A stretch of 38,889 nucleotides of DNA, taken from Vibrio hibernica. GTDB lineage: Bacteria; Pseudomonadota; Gammaproteobacteria; Enterobacterales; Vibrionaceae. The notes under the pieces are model-generated. The model saw nothing but the letters and a program-made list of their open reading frames with translations, had not been told where the DNA came from and did not search any database. Shown here one piece after another: positions 27,555 through 38,143 of this stretch (position 1 is the stretch's first letter; the number at the start of each line of letters is the position of its first letter). Position numbers and translations under genes: made by a program. The stretch spans positions 1 through 38,889 of the forward strand of contig NZ_VHKO01000025.1 of NCBI RefSeq assembly GCF_015223435.1. Direction: 5' to 3'.

Positions 27555-28664
27555 TCAAGATAAATGCTCGTTTGAGAGATAATCAAGACTCTGCATCTCA
27601 ACCAGGCGAGATTGACAACGCTTAAACTCAAACTCTAACTGACCTTGTTTATATAAGTCTTCAAGCTTCACTTCAGCCGATAAAATAAGCGTCACATTGC
27701 GATCGTAAAACTCATCAACTAATGCAACAAAACGACGTGCTGCATTATCATTCTCTCGACCCATCCGCTTAACACCTGAAAGTAAAACAGTGTGATAGAT
27801 TTTTGATATTTCTACAAAGTCAGATTGGCTTCTTGCACTTTCACACAACTGACTAAAGTTCGCATATAAAACACCATCAGAGGATCCTATTACGGATATA
27901 TCCCTATTCTTAATCTTAATACTTTTCGTCTGGAATAATTCATCATGACTCAATTGTTGATAATATTGGTTTAGTTCTTTTTGCGATTTATCATCAAGTG
28001 GATAATGATAAATTTTAGCTTGCTCTAATGTCCTAAAGCGATAATCAATACCGCTATCAATATTCACTTCTAAGCAATGCTGCTCAATCAACTTAATCGC
28101 AGGGAGAAAACGAGCTCTTTGTAATCCGTTATAATATAAATCTTTTGGCGGGATATTCGATGTCGCCACTAAAATCATATTTCGTTTAAATAAAGCTTGG
28201 AATAGAGTTCCTAGAATCATTGCGTCTGTAATATCAGAAACAAAAAACTCATCAAAACAAATGATATCCGCTTCTTGTTTAAGTCGGTCTGCAACAAGCT
28301 CTAGTGGGTCACTCGTATGTTGTAAGCTGCCCAATTCATCATGTACTCGCAACATAAATCGATGAAAATGCATACGGGATTTTTTAGACGAGGGTAGCGT
28401 ATCAAAAAACAAATCCATCAAGTACGTCTTGCCACGCCCTACTCCGCCCCAAAAATAGAGGCCTTTAGGTGGGCTCGTCTGGATGTTGTGTCCCCATAAA
28501 TGGCTAAACACACTATTTTTTTTCACCGGAGCTGATACATATTCAACAAACTGATGATACAAAGAATCCAGCTTTTCAACTGCAAAAAGTTGAGCTGGAT
28601 CTTTCTGATAGCCACGATGCTCAAGATCATATTGGTATTGTTGTTTTGGTGTCATTGTTATCAT
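27555..28664 (-). CDS. zapE: Cell-division ATPase ZapE (AFG1-like)
   Basis: About 369 residues. A P-loop AAA-type ATPase related to yeast AFG1, which binds FtsZ and affects Z-ring dynamics under stress in E. coli. Walker A is GGVGRGKT, Walker B is ICFDEFFVSD, and the sensor-like VATSNIPP follows. RFVALVDEFYDRNVTLILSAEV near the end is well conserved. Starts at 28664 and 28655 are both possible; GAGTGG before 28664 favours it. A TTG at 28676 is less likely. It is divergent from zapG, as in E. coli, and tail-to-head with rplM. Confidence 0.94.
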   Translation of the reverse strand: MITMTPKQQYQYDLEHRGYQKDPAQLFAVEKLDSLYHQFVEYVSAPVKKNSVFSHLWGHNIQTSPPKGLYFWGGVGRGKTYLMDLFFDTLPSSKKSRMHFHRFMLRVHDELGSLQHTSDPLELVADRLKQEADIICFDEFFVSDITDAMILGTLFQALFKRNMILVATSNIPPKDLYYNGLQRARFLPAIKLIEQHCLEVNIDSGIDYRFRTLEQAKIYHYPLDDKSQKELNQYYQQLSHDELFQTKSIKIKNRDISVIGSSDGVLYANFSQLCESARSQSDFVEISKIYHTVLLSGVKRMGRENDNAARRFVALVDEFYDRNVTLILSAEVKLEDLYKQGQLEFEFKRCQSRLVEMQSLDYLSNEHLS

Positions 28665-28823
28665 TAAACCACTCAATACTGAAAAGATAGCCCAGAGATC
28701 ACACTAGACATTGTTAAGGACAGCTTTTTCTTTCACAAGCAGTGTTGTCATAGTAACATGTAATTTAAGCATGTATAACAGCGTTGTAATAAACATGTTA
28801 AAAAACAACAACAAGGAGCTTTT

Positions 28824-29258
28824 ATGGCTTTTCTTTATGCTGCAATAGGTTTATTCGCAGGTCTTATTATTGGCGTCATTGTTGCGCGCCTGATGACACC
28901 TGAATACAAAAAACACAAACAACTACAAAAAGAATTAGAAGCAAGCAAATTTGAACTTGAGCAACATCGCCAAGAATTATCAGATCATTTTTCAAATGCT
29001 GCTGAAATGCTCGACACCTTAGGTAAAAGCTATACCAAACTGTATCAACATATGGCTCAAACCTCTTCGGAATTATTACCAAATATATCACAACAAGACA
29101 GCCCTTTTATTACTCAATCAACAGAGCAAACGCAAGAAAGTATTGCTGAAGAAATCACAGACGTTCAGCCTAAAGATTATGCTAGTGGTGCCACTGGCTT
29201 ACTAAAAGAACAGAAAAAAGAGTGCCTGAATTCCCCGAATTTAGATAAAGTCTCTTAA
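28824..29258 (+). CDS. zapG: Z-ring associated protein ZapG (DUF1043, YhcB)
   Basis: 144 residues. One N-terminal membrane helix (about 3-23, LYAAIGLFAGLIIGVIVARLM) is followed by a coiled coil (about 28-60) and the conserved ELSDHFSNAAEMLDTLGKSY / LYQHMAQ block of the family. The C-terminal region is variable. YhcB/ZapG coordinates envelope growth with division in E. coli. AAGGAG lies just before the ATG. A clean terminator follows 30 bases after the stop, ahead of degS. Confidence 0.92.
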   Translation: MAFLYAAIGLFAGLIIGVIVARLMTPEYKKHKQLQKELEASKFELEQHRQELSDHFSNAAEMLDTLGKSYTKLYQHMAQTSSELLPNISQQDSPFITQSTEQTQESIAEEITDVQPKDYASGATGLLKEQKKECLNSPNLDKVS

Positions 29259-29285
29259 TCAAACTTCTTCAAAGTATCCAATATA

Positions 29286-29312
29286 ACGAGCCCACCATGG
29301 CTCGTTTTTTTA
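29286..29312 (+). terminator. zapG intrinsic terminator
   Basis: ACGAGCC at 29286-29292 pairs with GGCTCGT at 29299-29305 over a 6-base loop, followed by a run of seven T. Confidence 0.9.
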
Positions 29313-29418
29313 TCTCCATTGCCAAACAAACTGACCATAGCAAACTTCTCTTTTATTTGTTTTATAACCAATGTTATTCTCTCCCAGATCGATAACCTAT
29401 TTATTACCTGAGGGCTAC

Positions 29419-30483
29419 ATGCTGAAATTCTGGCTTCGACCTATTTTAATTGGCTTAGTAACGGCAGTAATCCTTTTATTTTCAATGCCTTCGTTACGCC
29501 CGAACTTACCTAATTTCAATGAAAAGCCGCAAGCCGATAATATTGATTCTGTTCGTATGTCTTTTAGTCATGCTGTACATCGAGCTGGACCAGCTGTCGC
29601 CAATATTTATAGCCGACAATATGTTCAAGGTGATCATCTAAAACTCAAGACTCAAGGCTTAGGTTCTGGCGTTATTGTCAGTGATAAAGGCTACATAATT
29701 ACTAACTATCATGTTGTAGCCGAAGCTGATCAAGTTGTTGTTGCATTACAAGATGGCCGAGTCTCCAATGCTCAATTAGTCGGAACAGATAAACAAACCG
29801 ATATTGCTGTGCTTAAAGTTGATATGACTAACTTACCCGTCATCCCACAAAACCCAAATTATAATGCCAAAGTTGGTGATGTTGTACTCGCGATCGGCAA
29901 TCCATATAACCTAGGTCAAACGACAACTTTTGGTATTATTTCAGCCACGGGGCGTTCATCGGTCAGCGCCGATGGTCGACAGGCTTTTATTCAAACGGAT
30001 GCTGCAATTAATAAAGGTAACTCTGGTGGCGCTTTAGTTAATACCAATGGAGAATTGGTCGGTATTAATACGGCATCATTCCAGCAAGCAACGGACTTAG
30101 AAACCTATGGTATCTCTTTTGCTATTCCTTATGCTCTCGCCAATAAAATAATGACTAAAATTATTGCAGATGGTCGTGTGATCCGTGGTTATATCGGTAT
30201 TGATGGGCAAGATATGAATGCTGTCGCGGCACGACTACTAGGTATAGATCATGTAAATGGAATTGTAGTCCTCAGCATTGCTCCAAATGGCCCTGCTCAA
30301 AAAGCCGGTTTAAAAGAGAAAGATGTCATCATTAGTATTGACGATAATAAAGTTATCAATAGCCAAGGCGTGATGGAAATGGTTACTGAAATACGACCAG
30401 GAACCCACGTCAACTTGGGAGTCTTACGCGATGGTAAGCTTCTTACTTTGCCATTAGTTATTGGCGAAGATCCTAGAGATTAA
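29419..30483 (+). CDS. degS: Envelope-stress protease DegS
   Basis: 354 residues, as in E. coli DegS (355). It is anchored by one N-terminal helix (about 5-23) and acts in the periplasm, cutting RseA when outer-membrane protein C-termini bind its PDZ domain, which releases sigma-E. The catalytic triad is His98 (TNYHVV), Asp128 (TDIAVLKV) and Ser202 (GNSGGAL). A single PDZ domain (about 260-350) separates it from DegP/DegQ, which have two. The ATG at 29419 has GAGGG upstream; the open frame to 29371 is longer but unlikely. The usual upstream partner degQ is missing. Confidence 0.95.
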   Translation: MLKFWLRPILIGLVTAVILLFSMPSLRPNLPNFNEKPQADNIDSVRMSFSHAVHRAGPAVANIYSRQYVQGDHLKLKTQGLGSGVIVSDKGYIITNYHVVAEADQVVVALQDGRVSNAQLVGTDKQTDIAVLKVDMTNLPVIPQNPNYNAKVGDVVLAIGNPYNLGQTTTFGIISATGRSSVSADGRQAFIQTDAAINKGNSGGALVNTNGELVGINTASFQQATDLETYGISFAIPYALANKIMTKIIADGRVIRGYIGIDGQDMNAVAARLLGIDHVNGIVVLSIAPNGPAQKAGLKEKDVIISIDDNKVINSQGVMEMVTEIRPGTHVNLGVLRDGKLLTLPLVIGEDPRD

Positions 30484-30580
30484 TCGCTCTTATTAAAAAT
30501 TAGAACCACTAGTCACTCTCAACGAATTTACACATTTAACAGCTCTACCGCGGACAGAGATTATCAATATAGGCTTTCAT

Positions 30581-31456
30581 ATGACATGGATTGTATTTAC
30601 ATTTTTTGCCGCTTTTATGCAGTCTTGGCGTAATGCATTTCAAAGCCAGTTATCTTTAGAGGTTAAAACATTAGGGGTCACACTCGCAAGATTTCTATGG
30701 GCGAGTCCAATTGCCGCCTTGTATCTTGTCTCTCTCTATTTGTATAAGCCTGCGCCACTGCCTCATTTTACACCTGAATTTATTAGCTACATTATCGCAG
30801 CCTCATTGATGCAGATCCTTGCAACAGCACTGATGGTACTTCTATTTAAACAAAGCAATTATGCTGTGGGTGCAGGCCTTGCTAAAAGCGAAGCGCTTGC
30901 AGCGGCCATACTAGGCCTAGTATTTTTTGGCACAAGCCTAACTTTTCTGGGATGGATAGGTGTATTTATCGGCGGAATTGGGATCTTCTTATTAAGCACA
31001 ACCGCCGGTATAAAAAGCCTTTCCCTAAAAATAGTACTTCTTGGTCTGGCTTGTGGTTCGGCTTTTGCGCTAACGTCTCTGTGGGTAAGAGAAGCCAGCC
31101 TCGCGCTACACTTAGCTTTTCCTTATAGCGCCGCTTGGGTATTATTATTGGTGATAAGCCTGCAAACGTTACTACTCATGATCTACATTGCTTCTACAGA
31201 CATAAGTACACTTCAAGCCTTATGGCAACGACCTAAATTAACACTGCTAACCAGTATTGCGAGTTGCTTAGGTTCTATCGGTTGGTTCAGCGCGATGTCC
31301 TTACAAGCTGTGCCCTATGTAAAAACCCTCGGCCAAGTAGAAATATTTTTCACCATGCTAATCTCATTCTTATGGCTTAAACAGAAAATAAGAATTAAAG
31401 ATGGCGTTGGGTTAATACTCGTCGCATTGGCGGCAATTTTAGTTATGTGGGTTTAA
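30581..31456 (+). CDS. EamA-type drug/metabolite family permease
   Basis: 291 residues, nearly all hydrophobic, with about ten predicted membrane helices in two repeats, the plan of the DMT superfamily (EamA/RhaT-like). The end of the second half reads VPYVKTLGQVEIFFTMLISFLWL and then LKQKIRIKDGVGLILVALA, typical of EamA. A lone family member of this kind cannot be given a substrate by reading. It lies about 100 bases after degS in the same direction and may be partly co-transcribed. It is not part of the conserved degS neighbourhood that I know. Just beyond it is an inverted-repeat element. Confidence 0.82.
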   Translation: MTWIVFTFFAAFMQSWRNAFQSQLSLEVKTLGVTLARFLWASPIAALYLVSLYLYKPAPLPHFTPEFISYIIAASLMQILATALMVLLFKQSNYAVGAGLAKSEALAAAILGLVFFGTSLTFLGWIGVFIGGIGIFLLSTTAGIKSLSLKIVLLGLACGSAFALTSLWVREASLALHLAFPYSAAWVLLLVISLQTLLLMIYIASTDISTLQALWQRPKLTLLTSIASCLGSIGWFSAMSLQAVPYVKTLGQVEIFFTMLISFLWLKQKIRIKDGVGLILVALAAILVMWV

Positions 31457-31492
31457 TTTAACTTTAAATATTCCACTTCTAATATGATATTT

Positions 31493-31688
31493 AACCTGAA
31501 CTCTGGATAAGGAAGATTATAACCTATTAATTTATAGTCTTTTTTAATCATTTACAGAACTGCGCAGAGATTTTAGATGCATAACTAGGCAAAATTATGA
31601 GTCAATAGCTGGTCTATTGCGTTAATTTTAACGAAGTTAGGCGCTAAAAGAACAAGTTGTTTAGCTTAAATTATCCAGAGTTCAGGTT
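31493..31688. mobile_element. 196-bp MITE-like element with perfect inverted ends
   Basis: AACCTGAACTCTGGATAA at 31493-31510 recurs inverted as TTATCCAGAGTTCAGGTT at 31671-31688 (18 of 18). ATTT flanks both sides (31489-31492 and 31689-31692), a possible 4-bp duplication. No coding capacity. It sits between the EamA gene and the lspA terminator. I recall similar ends in small Vibrio and Shewanella elements but cannot assign an IS family. Confidence 0.78.
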
Positions 31689-31695
31689 ATTTAGA

Positions 31696-31729
31696 TATAA
31701 AAAAGCGCCACCGTAAAAACAGTGGCGCT
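31696..31729 (-). terminator. lspA intrinsic terminator
   Basis: On the minus strand AGCGCCAC, a T-rich loop and GTGGCGCT are followed by a T-run. The stem coordinates are 31704-31711 and 31722-31729. Confidence 0.9.
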
Positions 31730-31770
31730 AATCAATCACAAGCTAATATCTAGGTTTAACTCTTTGCAGA

Positions 31771-32268
31771 CTATTTCTTAGATCGAAAGCCATCTAGAAC
31801 AATCATCACCGCACCAATACAAATAGCCGCATCTGCTAAGTTAAAAGCTGGCCAGTGGTAACTTCCCCAGAAAAAATCTAAGTAATCAACTACAAAGCCA
31901 TGCACTAAACGGTCAAATACATTACCAAGAGCACCGCCAATGATCATAGAGTAAGCCGGATTATTCCAGCACTCTGTTGCGGGTAGTTTTCGCATCCATA
32001 TGATCAACATGGCACTAATCACAAAGGCGATTCCGGTAAATAACCAACGCTGCCAACCAGGTTGGTCGCTTAAAAAGCTAAAAGCTGCACCAAGATTATG
32101 GACGTACAGTAAGTTAAAGAAAGGTAAAATCTCAATACGATTGACCCATCCATACCCCATGTTATTCATAACCACTAGTTTGATACTGATATCAGCAACA
32201 AACACTAATGCCGCTAGCCATAGCCAGCGAACACCAGATTGTTTTATTGAGAATAATGCTTTAGTCAT
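31771..32268 (-). CDS. lspA: Lipoprotein signal peptidase LspA
   Basis: 165 residues with four membrane helices. It cleaves signal peptides from diacylglyceryl-modified prolipoproteins in the inner membrane. The aspartyl catalytic pair is Asp119 ([10 protein letters not shown]) and Asp146 (FNLADAAI). [11 protein letters not shown] is another family motif. Its ATG overlaps the ileS stop by one base (TAATG), the usual ileS-lspA coupling. Confidence 0.97.
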   Translation of the reverse strand: MTKALFSIKQSGVRWLWLAALVFVADISIKLVVMNNMGYGWVNRIEILPFFNLLYVHNLGAAFSFLSDQPGWQRWLFTGIAFVISAMLIIWMRKLPATECWNNPAYSMIIGGALGNVFDRLVHGFVVDYLDFFWGSYHWPAFNLADAAICIGAVMIVLDGFRSKK

Positions 32269-35126
32269 TAGGCAAACTTACGAACTTCGCCGTCGCCTTC
32301 AATGTTAGTCACACAACGGCCACATATTTTTTCATGCCCTGCAATGGTGCCAACATCAGCAACATGATGCCAACAACGATCACATTTCTCAGCTTCTGAA
32401 GCCGTAACGTCAACAAATAAACCATCCACTTCTGTTGCTTGTGCATCATCCGTTTTTGCACTTAATGGTTGAACTTTAGCTTTAGACGTTAATAGTACAA
32501 AACGCAATTCGTCTTCAAGTTTATTCAGATTGGCTGCCAATGCATCATCAGCAAATAACACTACTTCAGCTTGAAGGGAGCCGCCAATCGTTTTTTCACT
32601 ACGGGCGGTTTCAAGTAACTTATTCACGCCAGCACGAACCGATTGAACTTGAGTCCAAAAGTCATTATTCAATGCTTCGCCTTCAGTCAGCCCAAATAAA
32701 CCATCAAACCATTCGCCAGTAAATACGAATGTTTCGCGATCTTCGCCATTTGGCAATTTTGATGGCATTTCATTCCAGATTTCATCTGCCGTGAATGACA
32801 TAATTGGTGCCATCCAACGAACAAGAGCTTCTACAATGTAGTAAAGCGCCGTTTGACAACTACGTTGAGCATTACCGCCCAATTTCGCTGTATATTGGCG
32901 ATCTTTAATAACATCTAAATAAAATGATCCCATTTCAATAGAACAAAACTGCATTAAACGCTGAGTCACACCATGAGTGTTGTACTCTTCATAAGCTTTC
33001 ACAATTTCTTTCTGAGCAGCTTGTGCACGCCCTACCGCCCAACGATCTAATGCCACCATATCGTCAACGGCCACCATATCCGTTGCAGGGTTAAAGCCAT
33101 TTAAGTTAGCAAGAAAGAAACGTGCAGTATTACGAATACGACGATAAGAATCTGCGCTGCGTTTTAAAATTTCATCCGACACCGCTACTTCACCGGTGTA
33201 ATCGGTAGAGGCCACCCATAAACGTAGAATGTCTGCGCCTAATTTGTTGGTTACATCTTTTGGTGAAACCACATTACCGATAGATTTCGACATCTTACGG
33301 CCGTTAGCATCCACGACAAAACCATGAGTTAACACTTGGTTGTACGGTGCTTTATCTTTCATTGCTACCGAAGTGATCAATGATGATTGGAACCAACCAC
33401 GGTGTTGATCCGAACCTTCCAGATAAAGATCGGCACTGTTGCCATTGAACTCTTCACGATTATCAACCACAGAGTAATGTGTTGAACCAGAATCAAACCA
33501 TACATCTAACGTATCCAGTACTTTTTCGTAGTTCGCTGAGTCTGCTTCGCCCATCAAATCAGCAGGATCAAGATCCCACCATGCTTGAATGCCTTTTTCT
33601 TCCACCAACTTAGCCACTTTCTCGATAAGCTCAGGTGAGTTAGGATGCAATTCAGCGGTTTCTTTATGTACGAATAAAGCGATTGGCACGCCCCAAGTAC
33701 GTTGACGAGAGATACACCATTCTGGACGACCTTCGATCATGCCTTCAATACGGCTTTGACCCCATTCAGGCATCCACTGAACATTTTTAATTTCACTTAA
33801 TGCTTTAGCACGTAAGCCAGCTTGATCCATAGAAATGAACCATTGTGGTGTGGCGCGGAAAATAATTGGCGTTTTATGGCGCCAGCAATGCGGGTAGCTG
33901 TGTTCATAAGCGTGGTGATGTAATAATGCGCCATGCTTTTTTAATACTTCAAGTACCGAATCATTGGCTTTAAATACGTGCTGACCGGCAAATAATTCCG
34001 TATCCGGTAAGTAAACACCGTTAGAACCAACAGGGTTCGCCACTTCAAGATCGTACAATTTACCAACCACGAAATCTTCTTGGCCGTGTCCCGGCGCAGT
34101 ATGAACAATGCCAGTACCTGATTCAGTTGTGACGTGTTCGCCTAAAATAGCAGGCACATTAAAGTCGTAGAATGGGTGATTAAAGCGAGTCAGTTCTAAA
34201 TCAGAACCTTTCGTAAAGCCTAAATTATGAAAATGCTCAATATTCACCGCAGCCATAACCGATGTCGCCAGATCAGAAGCCACGATAATGCGCTCTGCTG
34301 GTTGTTCACCATTGGCTTCAACTTGAATCAATACATATTCAAGATCGTCACGCAGACATACGGCGCGGTTAGCTGGCATTGTCCACGGCGTGGTAGTCCA
34401 AATAACAATCGATACATCACCTTGACCTTGATGGCCTTCTTTGCAATCAAACTTAGATAATACAGCAGCTTCATCGGTTGCTTTAAAACGTACGTAGATA
34501 GAAGGCGATACTTTATCTTTGTATTCAACTTCTGCTTCCGCTAATGCAGAACCACAATCGGTACACCAGTGAACTGGTTTAAAGCCTTTTAACAAGTGGC
34601 CTTTATCTGCGATTTTACCTAATGAACGAATGATATTCGCTTCCGTTCCAAAATCCATAGTGCGGTAAGGCTTTTCCCACTCACCCATGATGCCTAAACG
34701 CTTAAAGCTATCTTTTTGCCCTTCAACTTGGCCAGCCGCGTATTTACGACATTCTTCGCGAAATTCCGCTGCAGAAATCTTCTGACCTGGTTTACCTTTT
34801 TTCTTTTCTACCATTAGCTCAATTGGTAGGCCGTGGCAGTCCCAACCTGGAACATACGGCGCATCAAAGCCAGATAATGTCTTTGATTTAATAATAATAT
34901 CTTTAAGAATCTTGTTTAGGGCATGACCAATATGGATATCACCATTGGCATAAGGAGGCCCATCGTGTAACACAAATGATTTTTTGCCTTTCTTTGCAGC
35001 ACGAATTTCGCCGTAAAGATCTTCTTTGTACCAACGTTTAAGCATTTCTGGCTCACGATTAGCCAGATTCCCTTTCATTGGAAACCCTGTTTCAGGTAGA
35101 TTCAGAGTATTTTTATAATCAGTCAT
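32268..35126 (-). CDS. ileS: Isoleucyl-tRNA synthetase
   Basis: 952 residues. It charges tRNA-Ile and edits valine. HIGH is at residues 65-68 ([10 protein letters not shown]), and KMSKS appears as [10 protein letters not shown]. The class Ia connective (editing) domain contains [12 protein letters not shown] and [16 protein letters not shown]. The C-terminal zinc finger is CDRCWHH and CGRCVTN. The zinc-bearing C-terminus marks the bacterial type 1 enzyme. It lies 52 bases after ribF and runs into lspA, so ribF-ileS-lspA form an operon. Confidence 0.98.
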   Translation of the reverse strand: MTDYKNTLNLPETGFPMKGNLANREPEMLKRWYKEDLYGEIRAAKKGKKSFVLHDGPPYANGDIHIGHALNKILKDIIIKSKTLSGFDAPYVPGWDCHGLPIELMVEKKKGKPGQKISAAEFREECRKYAAGQVEGQKDSFKRLGIMGEWEKPYRTMDFGTEANIIRSLGKIADKGHLLKGFKPVHWCTDCGSALAEAEVEYKDKVSPSIYVRFKATDEAAVLSKFDCKEGHQGQGDVSIVIWTTTPWTMPANRAVCLRDDLEYVLIQVEANGEQPAERIIVASDLATSVMAAVNIEHFHNLGFTKGSDLELTRFNHPFYDFNVPAILGEHVTTESGTGIVHTAPGHGQEDFVVGKLYDLEVANPVGSNGVYLPDTELFAGQHVFKANDSVLEVLKKHGALLHHHAYEHSYPHCWRHKTPIIFRATPQWFISMDQAGLRAKALSEIKNVQWMPEWGQSRIEGMIEGRPEWCISRQRTWGVPIALFVHKETAELHPNSPELIEKVAKLVEEKGIQAWWDLDPADLMGEADSANYEKVLDTLDVWFDSGSTHYSVVDNREEFNGNSADLYLEGSDQHRGWFQSSLITSVAMKDKAPYNQVLTHGFVVDANGRKMSKSIGNVVSPKDVTNKLGADILRLWVASTDYTGEVAVSDEILKRSADSYRRIRNTARFFLANLNGFNPATDMVAVDDMVALDRWAVGRAQAAQKEIVKAYEEYNTHGVTQRLMQFCSIEMGSFYLDVIKDRQYTAKLGGNAQRSCQTALYYIVEALVRWMAPIMSFTADEIWNEMPSKLPNGEDRETFVFTGEWFDGLFGLTEGEALNNDFWTQVQSVRAGVNKLLETARSEKTIGGSLQAEVVLFADDALAANLNKLEDELRFVLLTSKAKVQPLSAKTDDAQATEVDGLFVDVTASEAEKCDRCWHHVADVGTIAGHEKICGRCVTNIEGDGEVRKFA

Positions 35127-35178
35127 CGATTCTTAATTCCGTTACATTGGGCGATATGAATGAGGAGTTTCCAAACAG

Positions 35179-36189
35179 CTAACAGACTGTTTGTGAAATT
35201 ATATTGTGCTCAAGCAACCACACCCTTGCTGCTTGCGCGTCTAATTCTATTTGTTGTTTCAATAGCCCGAAATCATCGAACTTTTTTTCATCTCGAAGTT
35301 TGTGTAGCAACACGACTTCAAGTTGTTTGCCGTAAAGGTTCTGTTGGAAATCAAATAAATGTACTTCCAACTGTTGGCGAACTCCATTGACGGTTGGGCG
35401 ATTACCAATATTTGCAACGCCACCCGCAATGAATTGATTCGGGCATTTTTCATTTGGGTCCAATTTCGCAGCGCCAAATACTTTAACAACATACACACCA
35501 GAGACTGGTGACACATTTCGTTTTAGCGGGATATTTGCGGTAGGAAACCCAATAGTTCGACCAAGTTTTCGACCATGAGAAACTCGGCCATTAATACTAT
35601 AATCACGGCTCAACATAGCTTTGGCTTCTAATAAACGATCTTGTGCTAACGCATCTCTAATCGCAGTACTACTCACTCGAATAGGATCCGATTGAGAGCA
35701 GTTATCAGGTGTGTGCATACAGAAGCTATCTGTACTCACAACATCGAAACCATATTGTTTACCTGCTTGAACAAGATCTTTAAATGATCCTTGACGATTT
35801 TTACCAAAACGAAAATCATCACCAACCACTAAATATTTCACGCCTAGATTCTTAACTAACAAATCTCGAATAAAGGCATCCGGCGTTAAATTTGCAAAAT
35901 GTTTATTAAAATTAATACACAGCAATCGATCAATTTTATATTTGGCAAGCTGAACAAATTTATCACGTAAACGCGTTAATCTGGCCGGCGCTGATTGTTT
36001 AGCAAAAAACTCCATAGGTTGAGGTTCAAATGTCATCACAACCGTAGGTAAATTCAAAGCTTCAGCCTGATCACACAGTCGTCTGAGTAATTGCTGATGC
36101 CCTAAATGCACACCATCAAAATTGCCAATACTCAATACGCATCCTTGATGATGCGGTTTAATATTGTGAATGCCTCGGATTAATTCCAT
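35179..36189 (-). CDS. ribF: Bifunctional riboflavin kinase/FAD synthetase RibF
   Basis: 336 residues. It converts riboflavin to FMN and then FAD. The N-terminal adenylyltransferase domain has SIGNFDGVHLGHQQLL and VVGDDFRFGKNRQG. The C-terminal kinase domain has GRTIGFPTANI and GVYVVK. The start MELIRGIHNI is the usual one. It lies between murJ and ileS, the common gammaproteobacterial order. Confidence 0.97.
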   Translation of the reverse strand: MELIRGIHNIKPHHQGCVLSIGNFDGVHLGHQQLLRRLCDQAEALNLPTVVMTFEPQPMEFFAKQSAPARLTRLRDKFVQLAKYKIDRLLCINFNKHFANLTPDAFIRDLLVKNLGVKYLVVGDDFRFGKNRQGSFKDLVQAGKQYGFDVVSTDSFCMHTPDNCSQSDPIRVSSTAIRDALAQDRLLEAKAMLSRDYSINGRVSHGRKLGRTIGFPTANIPLKRNVSPVSGVYVVKVFGAAKLDPNEKCPNQFIAGGVANIGNRPTVNGVRQQLEVHLFDFQQNLYGKQLEVVLLHKLRDEKKFDDFGLLKQQIELDAQAARVWLLEHNIISQTVC

Positions 36190-36295
36190 ATTCGATTCTT
36201 ATCATCAGGGTTTTGGTCCATTAAACTGGCAAATTATACACATAAAAGCCTTCGTAATGCGAGTCCAGTAGGGCTGTTTATCTGGATCTTAACGA

Positions 36296-37852
36296 TCAAT
36301 GGCCTTTGAGATCTTTCAGTCTAATGCCAAAAGCGAGCACTGACGCTATATAGCCAATCGCGCCCAAACCAATCAAGCCGACAAGCCAATATGCACGAGT
36401 TGAAATATGCCAAGTTAACCACACACTCATATCGGCTAATTGCCAATTTAATAATGCCGTCATGACGCCACCAGCAATCATCACCTTGAAAGCAAAAATA
36501 ATCGTTTCTCGGGATAAACGATATACTCCAGCAATGTGTAAACCTCGATACAATAAAACCATATTAATCAAGGCTGAAAGTGAGGTTGCCATTGCAAGAC
36601 CAACGTAGCCAAAAAGATAAGCAAAAATAGCGTTAAATACCATATTAGTCAGCATCGCGATAATGCCGTAACGTACTGGTGTTTTGGTGTCTTGTCTTGA
36701 GTAGTACCCTGGCGCTAATACTTTAATCAGCATGAAATTTAATAAACCAGAGGCATAAGCAAGAAGTGATAATGACGCATTATTAACATCACTTGGCATA
36801 AACTCACCACGCATAAACAATACCATAAGCATTGGCTTGGCGAGTACCATTAAACCAATCATGGCTGGAACCCCAAGTAGAATCACCATCCGAATGCCCC
36901 AATCCATGGTATTGGAAAAACCCTTTGATTCTGCATCCACATGCTTACGAGATAACGCAGGTAAAATTACAGTTGCAATAGCAATACCAAATAATCCTAA
37001 AGGAAACTCCAGTAAACGATCAGAGTAGTACAACCAACTGATTGACCCCGTCATCAGAAAGCTCGCAACCATAGTATCAAGTAGTAAATTAATTTGACTA
37101 ACCGAAACACCAAATAACGCAGGGATCATTAAGGTACGAATTTTTTTGACGCCTGGATCGCTCCAACCCCACTTAGGCTTAACAAGTAACCCTTCACGGT
37201 ACATAAACGGGATCTGAAAACCAAACTGAACTAAGCCACCTAAAAATACCCCAATTGCCAAGCCAATTTCTGGTTGTTCCATATGAGGTGATATATAAAT
37301 AGCGGCGAAAATCATCATTACATTAAGAAAAACAGGGGTAAATGACGAAACTGCAAATTTACCTATCGTGTTTAATACGGCGCCCGATAACGCTACAAAC
37401 GTAATAAACCATAGATAAGGAAAAGTAATTTTTAACAAGAAACTCGCCAGTTCGAATTTAACCGCATTAGGCCCACCATTCAGCCAATCCATAAACCAAC
37501 CCGCACCAAAAATAGCGGTTACCACTCCAGAGCCTAAAATGCCAAATAAAGTAACAATAGTGACAAGCACACCTAAAGTACCTGAGGCTTTAGAGATTAA
37601 ATCTCGCATTTTATCTTTATCACCTGACGCGTGATATTCCGTTAGTACAGGCACAAAGGCTTGAGAGAATGCTCCTTCAGCAAATAAGCGACGTAAAAAA
37701 TTTGGAATTCGATTAGCAAAGAAAAAAACATCCGCCGCTGCACCGGCCCCCATTAAATTCGCAACAACAACGTCACGCACTAGGCCTAATACCCTAGAAA
37801 CAAAAGTCATGGCACTTACAGTAAGCCCAGATTTCAGCAGTTTTCTACTCAC
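36296..37852 (-). CDS. murJ: Lipid II flippase MurJ (MviN)
   Basis: About 518 residues with 14 membrane helices. It flips the peptidoglycan precursor lipid II across the inner membrane. FVSRVLGLVRD and RRLFAEGAFSQAFVP near the start, and LAPGYYSRQDTKTPV in the middle, are signatures. The GTG at 37852 was chosen because GAGG lies just upstream and family members begin at SRKLLKSG. A longer frame to 37945 has no homology to the family start. It is the first gene of the murJ-ribF-ileS-lspA run on the minus strand and is divergent from rpsT. Confidence 0.96.
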   Translation of the reverse strand: MSRKLLKSGLTVSAMTFVSRVLGLVRDVVVANLMGAGAAADVFFFANRIPNFLRRLFAEGAFSQAFVPVLTEYHASGDKDKMRDLISKASGTLGVLVTIVTLFGILGSGVVTAIFGAGWFMDWLNGGPNAVKFELASFLLKITFPYLWFITFVALSGAVLNTIGKFAVSSFTPVFLNVMMIFAAIYISPHMEQPEIGLAIGVFLGGLVQFGFQIPFMYREGLLVKPKWGWSDPGVKKIRTLMIPALFGVSVSQINLLLDTMVASFLMTGSISWLYYSDRLLEFPLGLFGIAIATVILPALSRKHVDAESKGFSNTMDWGIRMVILLGVPAMIGLMVLAKPMLMVLFMRGEFMPSDVNNASLSLLAYASGLLNFMLIKVLAPGYYSRQDTKTPVRYGIIAMLTNMVFNAIFAYLFGYVGLAMATSLSALINMVLLYRGLHIAGVYRLSRETIIFAFKVMIAGGVMTALLNWQLADMSVWLTWHISTRAYWLVGLIGLGAIGYIASVLAFGIRLKDLKGH

Positions 37853-38065
37853 ACTTGCCTCAAATATAAAGAGTTGGAACAACAAAAACGAATAACAAAT
37901 TCTCCACCTAATTGAAAATAAAACAAAGTGGCAAGAGTTATTCATGTGATGAGATAATTAATAGCATTGGAATTCAAATGCTGATAGAATCCACGCCATC
38001 TTAACCGCGTAGACCACACTTCGCCAAAAATTAATTTGGTAAAGCTTGGTTTTCGTACAAATCTG

Positions 38066-38094
38066 TTGACAACCACGTAGGAAAGAGGCATAGT
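38066..38094 (+). promoter_or_regulatory. rpsT promoter
   Basis: TTGACA at 38066-38071, a 17-base spacer and CATAGT at 38089-38094. A GC-rich discriminator (CCTCGCCC) follows, typical of ribosomal-protein genes. Confidence 0.75.
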
Positions 38095-38143
38095 CCTCGC
38101 CCTTAAATTGTCACCGAACTAAAGTTTTTTGGGAGTTAGACCC

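Noticed and set aside
37853..37945. N-terminal extension of murJ
   Set aside because: It has no resemblance to the MurJ family start, and a GTG with GAGG upstream lies at the expected point.
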